Of a DNA stretch of 64,000 bases, positions 27,245 to 34,886 are shown piece by piece. A program made the translations under genes and the position numbers. Below the pieces are notes generated by a model. That model was not told the DNA's origin. It made no database searches and saw only the letters and a list, made by a program, of their open reading frames with translations. The DNA lies in contig NZ_JAPDRJ010000003.1 of assembly GCF_040706535.1 (NCBI RefSeq), positions 444,885 to 508,884 on the forward strand, given 5' to 3'. This stretch comes from Lentisalinibacter orientalis (GTDB taxonomy: Bacteria > Pseudomonadota > Gammaproteobacteria > Steroidobacterales > Woeseiaceae). Within the stretch, counting starts at the first letter, position 1; each line of letters starts with the position of its first letter.

Positions 27245-28603
27245 TTATGGCGCGAAGATACGCGTTAGGTCGTTGTAGAAAGCGAGGCCCATGATAGCGA
27301 TTAGCGCGAGTATTCCAACCTGCTGGCCGATCATCTGCGCCCGCTCGGACAACGGGGTGCCCTTCACCCACTCCACCGTCTGGTAGACGATCTGGCCGCC
27401 GTCCAGCATGGGGATCGGCAGCAGGTTCAGCACACCGAGGCTGATGCTCACCACCGCCAGGAAGCCGATGAAATACTCGCTGCCGGCGCTGGCGGACGAG
27501 CCTGCGTACTGGGCGATGTTCACCGGCCCGCTTATGTTCTTCAGGGAGACGTCGCCGACCACCATGCGGAACAGCATGCGGACGGTGAAGACCGTGGTGT
27601 CCACCATCTTGCCGGTGGCCTTCGCCACCGCCTCCAGCGGTCCGTATTCCTGGATGCTGATGCGCCGCTCGGAGGGCTCGATGCGGTTGCTGATGCCGAG
27701 GATGCCGCGGCGCTCGCCGTCGCTCTCCATCTCGCCCAGCGTGGTCTCCACAGTACGGCTGTCGCCGTCGCGACTGTAGGTGATGGCCACCGTCTCCCCC
27801 GGCCGCGGCGACAGGGCCTCGGTCAGCTCCCGCCAGCTCGCCACGGACTCGCCGTCGACCGCCTCGATACGATCTCCCGATGCGAGCCCGGCCGCCTCGG
27901 CCGCACTGTCCGGGTTGACCTCGCCCACCACCACCGGCGGCGACCACGGGCGGAATCCGAGCCCGTCGAACAGCACCCCCGGCTCCGTCAGCCGCGCCGC
28001 ATCACGGCCCACGTCGATGGTCAGCCGCTCGGTGGAGCCGTCCGCGCGCTCCACCGTGAGCGGCACGCGGCCGTCGTCGACCATGTCGCCGAGCAGTGTG
28101 ATCAGCGTATCCTCCCAGCCGGAAACGTCCCTGCCGCCGACCTGCAGGATCCGGTCTTCGTAGGCCAGGCCCGCTTCGGCCGCGTAGGAGTCGGGCTCCA
28201 CCTCACCGACCACCGGCGCCACCACGGCCACACCCTGGACGAACAGTATCCAGTAGGCGGCGATGGCGAACAGGAAATTGAAGGCAGGGCCGGCGAACAG
28301 GACGGCGATGCGCTGGGGTACCGGCTTCTGGTCGAAGGCGCGGCCCTGGTCCTCGGGGGCGATCTCGGTCTCGCGCCCGTCCAGCAGTTTGACGTAGCCG
28401 CCCAGCGGCAGCGCGGAGATGCAGTACTCGGTGTCGTCCGCGCCGCGCCGTATGCTCCACAGCGGCTTGCCGAAGCCGATGGAGTAGCGCAGCACCTTGA
28501 TGCCGAACAGCCGCGCGACGATGTAATGGCCGTACTCGTGAATGGCGATCAGCAGGCTGATCGCCACGATGAAGGCCACGACGGATGTCAGTATGGTGCC
28601 CAA
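27245..28603 (-). CDS. rseP: Site-2 protease RseP
   Basis: Inner-membrane zinc protease that cleaves anti-sigma factor RseA after DegS, releasing sigma-E; also clears signal peptides. The 452-residue protein has HEYGH in the first membrane helix, two PDZ domains and NLLPIPMLDGGQ with the third ligand near the C-terminus. The start is TTG 28603, which places TILTSVVAFIVAISLLIAI at the N-terminus as in the family. In most gammaproteobacteria dxr precedes it; here cdsA is only 145 bp upstream. Confidence 0.95.
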   Translation of the reverse strand: MGTILTSVVAFIVAISLLIAIHEYGHYIVARLFGIKVLRYSIGFGKPLWSIRRGADDTEYCISALPLGGYVKLLDGRETEIAPEDQGRAFDQKPVPQRIAVLFAGPAFNFLFAIAAYWILFVQGVAVVAPVVGEVEPDSYAAEAGLAYEDRILQVGGRDVSGWEDTLITLLGDMVDDGRVPLTVERADGSTERLTIDVGRDAARLTEPGVLFDGLGFRPWSPPVVVGEVNPDSAAEAAGLASGDRIEAVDGESVASWRELTEALSPRPGETVAITYSRDGDSRTVETTLGEMESDGERRGILGISNRIEPSERRISIQEYGPLEAVAKATGKMVDTTVFTVRMLFRMVVGDVSLKNISGPVNIAQYAGSSASAGSEYFIGFLAVVSISLGVLNLLPIPMLDGGQIVYQTVEWVKGTPLSERAQMIGQQVGILALIAIMGLAFYNDLTRIFAP

Positions 28604-28632
28604 AAACCGGTTCCCCGCGCGCAAAGTCCGCC

Positions 28633-28638
28633 AGTATA
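28633..28638 (-). promoter_or_regulatory. Candidate -10 element upstream of rseP
   Basis: TATACT on the minus strand, 30 bp before the TTG start of rseP, in the gap left where dxr is normally found. There is no convincing -35 at 17 bp. Confidence 0.3.
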
Positions 28639-28680
28639 AAGGATGGCCCCGCGCCTGCGGACGCCGTCCCGCCCACACAG

Positions 28681-28709
28681 ACAGACAGCGCCGGCGTGGC
28701 GGGGGTTCC
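28681..28709 (-). promoter_or_regulatory. Possible sigma-E-type promoter before rseP-bamA-skp
   Basis: On the minus strand GGAACCC (28709-28703) is followed after 17 bp by TCTGT (28685-28681), resembling the sigma-E consensus GGAACTT - about 16 - TCTGA. In E. coli sigma-E drives bamA and skp, so the position makes sense. The match is partial and unproven. Confidence 0.3.
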
Positions 28710-28748
28710 CCACCCGGTGCCGGGCGCACGCGGTGCCCGTGACCCGGC

Positions 28749-29549
28749 TCATGACAACTCGAGCAGTCTCAGCATCAACAGGAACAGGGGCGAGGCGGCC
28801 GCCAGGCTGTCCACCCGGTCCAGCACGCCGCCATGGCCCGGGAACAGGTGACCGCTGTCCTTCACGCCGGCGCTGCGCTTGAACAGGCTCACGGTCAGGT
28901 CGCCGATGATCGACAGCAGCGCTGCGGCCAGCGACAGCGGCAGCAGTACCGCCAGCGAGATGCCGAACCACCAGGCGCCGCCGATGCAGACCAGCGTGGC
29001 GGCGGCCAGACCGCCGAACACCCCTTCCCAGGTCTTGCCGGGACTGACCTTCGGCGCGAGCTTCACGCGGCCGTAGCGCCGGCCGGCGAAATAGGCACCG
29101 ATGTCCGCGGACCAGATGACGGCGAGCACGAACAGCACCACCTGCGGCCCCCTCGGCTCGCCCATGTACAGCGTGCCCAGCGCCAGATAAGCCGGCACCA
29201 GGGTGGCGAGCCCGCCCACCCAGATCAGCCAGCGCGGCACGCGGATGGGATAGCGCACCACCAGCACGGCCGCCACCAGCCAGAAGCCCAGCGAGGCCAG
29301 CAGTACGGGCAGCAGCGGCAGAAACTGGGGCACCGCCCACCAGACCGTGGCGATCGCCAACGCCAGCACCGCGGGGAACAGCCCGCGCGCGGCCCCCTCG
29401 GCGCCCAGGAAGGCCGACCATTCCCAGCCGCCGGCGACGATCAGCACGCCGAGCAGCACGAGGGTCAGCGGCGGCGGAAACACGAACAGCGCGAGCAGGA
29501 TCAGCACGACCGCGATCACCGCGGTGATGACACGCTGGCGCAGCATCAT
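28749..29549 (-). CDS. cdsA: Phosphatidate cytidylyltransferase
   Basis: Makes CDP-diacylglycerol from CTP and phosphatidate, the branch point of phospholipid synthesis. The 266-residue membrane protein has about eight hydrophobic segments and the family signature SLFKRSAGVKDSGHLFPGHG continuing to DRVDS near the C-terminus. ATG 29549 overlaps the uppS stop (ATGA); a second ATG follows directly. Confidence 0.95.
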   Translation of the reverse strand: MMLRQRVITAVIAVVLILLALFVFPPPLTLVLLGVLIVAGGWEWSAFLGAEGAARGLFPAVLALAIATVWWAVPQFLPLLPVLLASLGFWLVAAVLVVRYPIRVPRWLIWVGGLATLVPAYLALGTLYMGEPRGPQVVLFVLAVIWSADIGAYFAGRRYGRVKLAPKVSPGKTWEGVFGGLAAATLVCIGGAWWFGISLAVLLPLSLAAALLSIIGDLTVSLFKRSAGVKDSGHLFPGHGGVLDRVDSLAAASPLFLLMLRLLELS

Positions 29550-30292
29550 CCGACCTCGAGCTGTTCCTGGGTACGGCCGTAGCGCCGCTTGCGCTGTGCG
29601 AAATAGGCGAGTGCCTCGTGGAACTCCGCGGCGTCGAAATCCGGCCACAGCGTGTCGCTGAAGTAAAGCTCCGTGTAGGCCAGGTTCCAGAGCAGGAAAT
29701 TCGAGATGCGACGCTCGCCGCCGGTGCGGATCAGGAGGTCCGGGTCCGGACAGCCGGCCAGTGCCAGCCGGGAGGCCACCGCCTCCTCGTCGACGGATTC
29801 CACGCTGCGCCGGCCCTCCGCCACCTCGGCGGCCAGCGACCGGGCCGCCTGGCCGATGTCCCAGCGCCCGCCGTAGGCCGCCGCGATGACCAGCCGCAGG
29901 CCGGTGTTGTCGGCGGTGCGGCGCTCGGCTTCCTCCATCTGCCGCACCAGGCCGCCGGGCAGCCGCTCCCGCGCGCCGACGAAGGTCAGTTTCACGCGGT
30001 TCTCGTGCAGTTCCGTCACTTCGCGCTTCAGCGACTCGACGAACAGCCGCATGAGCCCGGTGACCTCCTCCCGGGGCCGCGACCAGTTCTCGCTGGAGAA
30101 CGCGAACAGGGTGAGATACTCGATGCCCAGCTTGCCGCAGGTCTCGACGGTGGTCCGCACCGGCCCGATGCCCGAGCGGTGCCCGAGCTGGCGTGGCAAT
30201 CCGCGGCGCCGCGCCCAGCGCCCGTTGCCGTCCATGATGACGGCCACGTGGCGCGGCAGTGTCGCGGGCGGGCTGTCGGGCGTTTTGCTCAT
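29546..30292 (-). CDS. uppS: Undecaprenyl diphosphate synthase
   Basis: Cis-prenyltransferase that extends farnesyl diphosphate with IPP units to C55, the lipid carrier for peptidoglycan and LPS. The 248-residue protein has VAVIMDGNGRWARRRGLPR (catalytic Asp), FAFSSENWSRP and the C-terminal RTGGERRISNFLLWN. Its presence shows IPP must be available although three MEP genes are missing from their usual positions. Coupled to cdsA; 34 bp after frr. Confidence 0.96.
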   Translation of the reverse strand: MSKTPDSPPATLPRHVAVIMDGNGRWARRRGLPRQLGHRSGIGPVRTTVETCGKLGIEYLTLFAFSSENWSRPREEVTGLMRLFVESLKREVTELHENRVKLTFVGARERLPGGLVRQMEEAERRTADNTGLRLVIAAAYGGRWDIGQAARSLAAEVAEGRRSVESVDEEAVASRLALAGCPDPDLLIRTGGERRISNFLLWNLAYTELYFSDTLWPDFDAAEFHEALAYFAQRKRRYGRTQEQLEVG

Positions 30293-30326
30293 CGGCGGGC
30301 CATGGGTAACGTGAGACGAGGGTCTC

Positions 30327-30884
30327 TCAGAACTCGAGGAGTTCCTTTTCTTTCACGGCCAGTTCCTGGTCCACTTCGGCCACGTACTTGTCGGTGAGCT
30401 GCTGGATGGACTCTTCCGCGCGGCGCTCGTCGTCCTCGCTGATCTCCTTCTCCTTCAGGAGTTCCTTGAGGTCGTGCATGGCGTCGCGGCGGATGTTGCG
30501 AATGGCGACGCGGCCGCCCTCCGCCTCGTGGCGCACGATGCGAATCATGTCCTTGCGCCGCTCCTCGGTCAGCGGCGGGAGCGGCACGCGGATGACCGTG
30601 CCGGCCGTCGCCGGGTTCAGACCGAGGTCGGAATTCATGATGGCCTTCTCCACCACCGGCACCATCTGCTTCTCGTACGGCGCCACCGTGAGCGTGCGGG
30701 AATCTTCCACACCGACGTTGGCCACCTGGTTCAGCGGCACCTCCGCCCCGTAGTACTCCACGTGGATGTGGTCCAGCAGGCTGGTGTGCGCGCGCCCGGT
30801 GCGCAGCTTCGTGAACTCCTGTTTCAGCGATACCACACTCTTCTTCATGCGCTCCGCCGCGTCTTTCTTGATGTCCTCTATCAC
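30327..30884 (-). CDS. frr: Ribosome recycling factor
   Basis: With EF-G it splits post-termination ribosomes. The 185-residue protein has the tRNA-like two-domain layout: a coiled-coil domain (EFTKLRTGRAHTSLLD near the N-terminus, PPLTEERRKDMIRIVRHEAE) flanking a small beta domain (VEYYGAEVPLNQVANV). GTG start at 30884. It lies 19 bp after pyrH in the rpsB-tsf-pyrH-frr order. Confidence 0.96.
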   Translation of the reverse strand: MIEDIKKDAAERMKKSVVSLKQEFTKLRTGRAHTSLLDHIHVEYYGAEVPLNQVANVGVEDSRTLTVAPYEKQMVPVVEKAIMNSDLGLNPATAGTVIRVPLPPLTEERRKDMIRIVRHEAEGGRVAIRNIRRDAMHDLKELLKEKEISEDDERRAEESIQQLTDKYVAEVDQELAVKEKELLEF

Positions 30885-30903
30885 TCCGTGTCTCCGCTGA
30901 TCA

Positions 30904-31632
30904 TTAGCCCTGGTTGGTGACGAGGGTGCCGACGTCCTCGCCGCGCACCACCCGCAGAAGAGCGCCGGGCCGCGTCAGGTCGAAGATCCTGAGCGGCAGG
31001 CCGTTGTCACGGCACATGACAATCGCCGTGGCATCCATGACGTTCAGCTTGTCGGTCAGCACCTGGTCGAAAGACACCGTCGAGTAGCGCCGGGCATCCG
31101 GAACCGTGACCGGATCTGCGCTGTAGACGCCGTCCACCTTGGTGGCCTTCAGCAGTATGTCCGCGCCCACCTCGATCGCGCGCAGGCTGGCCGCGGTGTC
31201 GGTCGTGAAGAACGGATTGCCGGTGCCGGCGGCGAGGATGACCACCCGGCCCTTCTCCAGGTGGCGGATGGCACGGCGCCGGATGTAGTCCTCGCAGACC
31301 TCGTGGATCTGCAGCGCGGACATCACCCGGGCGTAGACGCCGAGACGCTCCAGGGCATCCTGCAGCGCCAGCGCGTTAATGACGGTGGCGAGCATGCCCA
31401 TGTGATCGCCGGTGACCCGGTCCATGCCGGCGCGGGCCAGGCCCGCGCCGCGGAAGATGTTTCCGCCGCCGATCACCACGCCCACCTCGATGCCCAGGTC
31501 GCGCACGTCGCGCAGCTCGCCGGCGATGCGCTTGATGATCTCGGGATCGATACCGTAGTCGAGGCTGCCGAGCAGCGCCTCGCCACTCAGTTTCAGCAGG
31601 ATGCGCTTCAGACCTGGCTCGGCTTCAGACAT
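30904..31632 (-). CDS. pyrH: UMP kinase
   Basis: Hexameric UMP kinase (UMP + ATP to UDP + ADP), the feed for UTP and CTP. The 242-residue amino-acid-kinase-fold protein has LKLSGEALLG, VGVVIGGGNIFRG, AAGTGNPFFTTDTAA and KVDGVYSADP. ATG 31632. The 163-bp gap from tsf holds a hairpin and a 12-bp direct repeat, so pyrH may have its own promoter or reduced read-through. Confidence 0.96.
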   Translation of the reverse strand: MSEAEPGLKRILLKLSGEALLGSLDYGIDPEIIKRIAGELRDVRDLGIEVGVVIGGGNIFRGAGLARAGMDRVTGDHMGMLATVINALALQDALERLGVYARVMSALQIHEVCEDYIRRRAIRHLEKGRVVILAAGTGNPFFTTDTAASLRAIEVGADILLKATKVDGVYSADPVTVPDARRYSTVSFDQVLTDKLNVMDATAIVMCRDNGLPLRIFDLTRPGALLRVVRGEDVGTLVTNQG

Positions 31633-31691
31633 AGGCGGAGCGACTCCGGGCGTTGCCGCGGCCGGGTACCGTAGAGACGGTCCCTGGCCCG

Positions 31692-31715
31692 GCGTACGAC
31701 AAGGCGTACGATAAG
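31692..31715. repeat. 12-bp direct repeat in the tsf-pyrH gap
   Basis: GCGTACGACAAG is followed at once by GCGTACGATAAG (11 of 12 identical). Same unit size as the repeats inside lysS, dnaE and lpxB. Confidence 0.8.
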
Positions 31716-31719
31716 AACT

Positions 31720-31737
31720 GCCCCGCGCGAGCGGGGC
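31720..31737 (-). terminator. Hairpin after tsf, possible attenuator
   Basis: GCCCCGC, a 4-base loop and GCGGGGC form a perfect 7-bp stem, followed on the minus strand by AGTTCTTAT. The T-run is broken, so it may only weaken read-through or act in RNA processing between tsf and pyrH. Confidence 0.4.
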
Positions 31738-31795
31738 CGCTCGATTCTATCCTACCGGGCAGCGCGGAGGCCATCGGCGGGATCCGGCGCGGGCC

Positions 31796-32665
31796 TCAAC
31801 TGCCCTGAATCTGGGCCATCACCTCTTCGGCGAAGTTCTCTTCCTTCTTCTCGATGCCCTCACCGACCTCGTAGCGCACGAAGCGCTGCACGGTGGCGCC
31901 GGCCTTGCCCAGCAGCTTGCCGACGGTGACGTCCGGGTCTTTCACGAACGGCTGGCCCACCAGCGTGATCTCCGACAGCCACTTGCGCAGGCGCCCCTCC
32001 ACCATCTTCTCGATGATCTCGGCCGGCTTGCCGCTGTCCCGGGCCTGCTCGGTGAGGATGCGCCGCTCGGAGGCGAGCTGCTCGGGGTCCACGTCCTCCT
32101 CGCTGATGCAGGCGGGATTGGACGCGGCCACGTGCATGGCCAGATCCCGGGCCAGCTCGGCATCGCCACCCTCGAGCACGACCACGGAGCCGATGCGCGA
32201 ACCGTGGCTGTAGACGCCGGTATTGCCGTCGGCCGGCACCACGACGAAGCGGCGCACGCCGATGTTCTCGCCCACCTTGGCGATCAGTGCCTTGCGGGCC
32301 TCCTCGACGGTCTGGCCGTCCAGGTCGGCGGCCATCAGCTCGTCGAGGCCGGACGGGCGGCGGGCCAGCACCAGCGCGGTCACCTTGTCGGCGAAGGCGG
32401 AGAAGTTCTCGTCCTTGGCGACGAAGTCGGTCTCGGAATTCACCTCGACCACGGCCACGGCGTCGTCACCGGTGGCGATGACGATCTTGCCGTCGGCGGC
32501 CACGCGGCCGGCCTTCTTGTCCGCCTTGGCCTGGCCGGACTTGCGCAGCTGCTCGACCGCAGCCTCCAGGTCGCCGTCCGTCTCCACCAGTGCCTTCTTG
32601 CACTCCATCATGCCTGCGCCGGTACGTTCGCGCAGTTCCTTGACCATCGCTGCAGTTACAGCCAT
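31796..32665 (-). CDS. tsf: Elongation factor Ts
   Basis: Nucleotide exchange factor for EF-Tu. The 289-residue protein has an N-terminal UBA-like domain (VKELRERTGAGMMECKKAL), the core TDFVAKDENF motif and dimerisation subdomains. ATG 32665. The 109-bp gap after rpsB matches the usual rpsB-tsf operon. Confidence 0.96.
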   Translation of the reverse strand: MAVTAAMVKELRERTGAGMMECKKALVETDGDLEAAVEQLRKSGQAKADKKAGRVAADGKIVIATGDDAVAVVEVNSETDFVAKDENFSAFADKVTALVLARRPSGLDELMAADLDGQTVEEARKALIAKVGENIGVRRFVVVPADGNTGVYSHGSRIGSVVVLEGGDAELARDLAMHVAASNPACISEEDVDPEQLASERRILTEQARDSGKPAEIIEKMVEGRLRKWLSEITLVGQPFVKDPDVTVGKLLGKAGATVQRFVRYEVGEGIEKKEENFAEEVMAQIQGS

Positions 32666-32774
32666 CTCTCTACCTCGTAGTCCTTGCGGACGGGGCCGCG
32701 ATGACGCGCCACGCCCATGATCCTTCAGTCAAATCGCCCGCCCGACCCGCCAGGGCGCGGGCTCGCAGGAAGGC

Positions 32775-33851
32775 TCAGCCCTCCTTCTTCGACTCCCCGG
32801 CTTCCTTTCCGGCTTCGTCGCCGGCCGGCTCCGCCGCCTCGGCGGCTGCCTCGGGCTGCGCCGCGCCGGCGCCGGCCTCGGTGCCCGGCTCCTCGGCGAC
32901 CGCCTTCGCGGCGGCCTCTGCCTCCGGCTTCGGCTCCTCACCGGGGGCGGGCTCTTCCGCCGGCTGCGACTGCTGGGCTTCGGCTACGTCCGGTGCCTCG
33001 CCTGCATCGCCGGCGTCGCCGGCGTCGCCCGCCTTGGCCACGGCCTTCTTCTTCGCCGTCTTCTTCTTGGCCTTCTTCTTCGCGGGAGCCTTCTTGCGGG
33101 TGGTCTTCTTCGGCCGGCCCTGCTCGTCCAGCTCGACGAATTCGTCGTCGCCCAGGACCGCCTCGGGGGCGGAAGCCTTGCCGTCCAGCACCGCGTCGGC
33201 GATCACCGCCGTGTAGAGCTGGATCGCGCGCATGGCGTCGTCGTTGCCCGGGATGATGTGGTCGATCTCGTCGGGCGAGCAGTTGGTGTCCACGACGGCC
33301 ACCACCGGGATGCCCAGCTTGCGCGCCTCGGCCACCGCGATGTTCTCGTGCATCACGTCGATCACGAAAAGCGCGTCCGGCAGGGAGTTCATCTGCTTGA
33401 TGCCGCCGAGACTGCGCTCGAGCTTCTCGCGCTCGCGCTCGATGGTCAGGCCCTCCTTCTTGGTGAGCTGCCCCATCGTGCCGTCTTCCTTCATGGCCTC
33501 GATGTCGCCGAGACGCTTGATCGAGCCCTTGATGGTCTTGAAGTTGGTAAGCATGCCGCCGAGCCAGCGGTAGCTGACGAAGGGCATGCTGCAACGCTCG
33601 GCCTCGCTGCGGATGGCCTCGCGGGCCGACCGCTTGGTGCCGACGAACAGGACGGTGCCGCCGTCGGAGACCAGGTTCTTCACGTAGCCGGCCGCCTCCC
33701 GCAGCATCGGCAGCGAGCGCTCCAGATTGATGATGTGGATCTTGTTGCGTTCGCCGAAGATGTAGGGGGCCATCTTCGGGTTCCAGTAACGGGTCTGATG
33801 CCCGAAATGCACACCAGCCTCCAGCAGCTGGCGCATGTTCACGTCAGTCAT
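32775..33851 (-). CDS. rpsB: Ribosomal protein S2 with long charged C-terminal extension
   Basis: 30S protein needed for S1 binding and start-site selection. Residues 1 to about 235 are ordinary S2: MRQLLEAGVHFGHQTRYWNP, VLFVGTKRSA, SYRWLGGMLTNFKT and VDTNCSPDEIDHIIPGNDDA. The protein runs to 358 residues against about 241 in E. coli. The extra part has a Lys-rich stretch (KKAPAKKKAKKKTAKKKA, about 247-264), a short GDA repeat and an acidic Ala/Glu/Pro-rich tail ending GESKKEG. ATG 33851 follows GAGGAGA. Other lineages also carry S2 tails; this one's role is unknown. Confidence 0.95.
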   Translation of the reverse strand: MTDVNMRQLLEAGVHFGHQTRYWNPKMAPYIFGERNKIHIINLERSLPMLREAAGYVKNLVSDGGTVLFVGTKRSAREAIRSEAERCSMPFVSYRWLGGMLTNFKTIKGSIKRLGDIEAMKEDGTMGQLTKKEGLTIEREREKLERSLGGIKQMNSLPDALFVIDVMHENIAVAEARKLGIPVVAVVDTNCSPDEIDHIIPGNDDAMRAIQLYTAVIADAVLDGKASAPEAVLGDDEFVELDEQGRPKKTTRKKAPAKKKAKKKTAKKKAVAKAGDAGDAGDAGEAPDVAEAQQSQPAEEPAPGEEPKPEAEAAAKAVAEEPGTEAGAGAAQPEAAAEAAEPAGDEAGKEAGESKKEG

Positions 33852-33975
33852 GTCGTCTCCTCGGGTTGAGCCTCCATACACCCTCGGACCGCAACCCCTT
33901 TTTCGGCGGGGCACCCGGCGGACCGTGTCGGTGCATGTGTGGATTAAGTTTTCGGATTGCCTGTCAGGCGCGCGC

Positions 33976-34004
33976 TTTATACCATAGGTCGCTTTGTCCA
34001 ACAA
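33976..34004 (-). promoter_or_regulatory. Promoter for the rpsB operon
   Basis: On the minus strand TTGTTG (34004-33999), a 17-bp spacer and TATAAA (33981-33976) form a good sigma-70 promoter. It would give a leader of about 115 bases before the rpsB ATG, long enough for the S2 autoregulation known in E. coli. Confidence 0.6.
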
Positions 34005-34089
34005 CGCAGCGGCGGCGAAACCCGACGGAGAGCGGCCCCGCCCGCCATCCCCCGGGTAACCCCGGCGCACATCCGGCGCCCCCTTTGCC

Positions 34090-34875
34090 ATGAATGTGAC
34101 CATAAAGACCCCCGACGAGCAGGAGAAGATGCGCGTGGCCGGCCGGCTGGCCGCCACCGTGCTGGACATGATCGGCGAGCACGTGCGCCCGGGCGTGACC
34201 ACGGGCGAGCTGGACGCCATCTGTCACCGCTACATCGTCGAGGAGCTGGATGCGGTGCCCGCGCCGCTGAACTACCGCGGCTTCCCGAAATCGATCTGCA
34301 CCTCCGTGAACCACGTCGTCTGCCACGGCATCCCGGGGGACAGGCAGCTGAAGTCCGGCGACGCCCTGAATATCGACATCACGGTCATCAAGGACGGGTT
34401 CCATGGCGACACCAGCCGCATGTTCCACGTCGGCAAGCCCTCCGTGCAGGCGGAGCGGGTGGCCGCGGTGGCCCGCGAGGGCATGCTGCGCGGCATCGCC
34501 CAGGTGGCCCCTGGCAATCATCTCGGCGATATCGGCCACGCCATCCAGAAATACGTGGAGTCCCAGCGCTGCTCGGTGGTGCGGGAATACTGCGGGCACG
34601 GCATCGGCCGGGGCTTCCACGAGGATCCCCAGGTGCTGCACTACGGCAGGCCGGGCACGGGGATGGAGCTCGTGCCGGGCATGAGCATCACCGTCGAGCC
34701 CATGGTGAACGCCGGCAAGCGCCACGTGAAGCTGCTTCCGGACGGCTGGACGGTGGTCACCAAGGACCATTCGCTGTCCGCCCAGTGGGAGCACACCGTG
34801 CTGGTCACCGAGACCGGCCACGAGATACTCACCCTCGGGGCCGCGGAGCGCGAAGCCGCCGCCGCGGGCGGCTGA
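34090..34875 (+). CDS. map: Methionine aminopeptidase, type I
   Basis: Removes the initiator Met from nascent proteins. The 261-residue pita-bread enzyme shows KSICTSVNHVVCHGIPG (His), the metal ligands in ALNIDITVIKDGFHGDTS, CGHGIGRGFHEDPQVLHYG, ITVEPMVNAG and SAQWEHTVLVTETGHEIL. ATG 34090. Divergent from rpsB, as in most gammaproteobacteria, and 11 bp before glnD. Confidence 0.96.
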   Translation: MNVTIKTPDEQEKMRVAGRLAATVLDMIGEHVRPGVTTGELDAICHRYIVEELDAVPAPLNYRGFPKSICTSVNHVVCHGIPGDRQLKSGDALNIDITVIKDGFHGDTSRMFHVGKPSVQAERVAAVAREGMLRGIAQVAPGNHLGDIGHAIQKYVESQRCSVVREYCGHGIGRGFHEDPQVLHYGRPGTGMELVPGMSITVEPMVNAGKRHVKLLPDGWTVVTKDHSLSAQWEHTVLVTETGHEILTLGAAEREAAAAGG

Positions 34876-34886
34876 GGCGCACCGGC

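Noticed and set aside
27234..27947. A long N-terminal extension of BamA
   Set aside because: The open frame upstream of the TTG start overlaps rseP and codes no signal peptide or POTRA domain; a start at 27233 gives the normal precursor.
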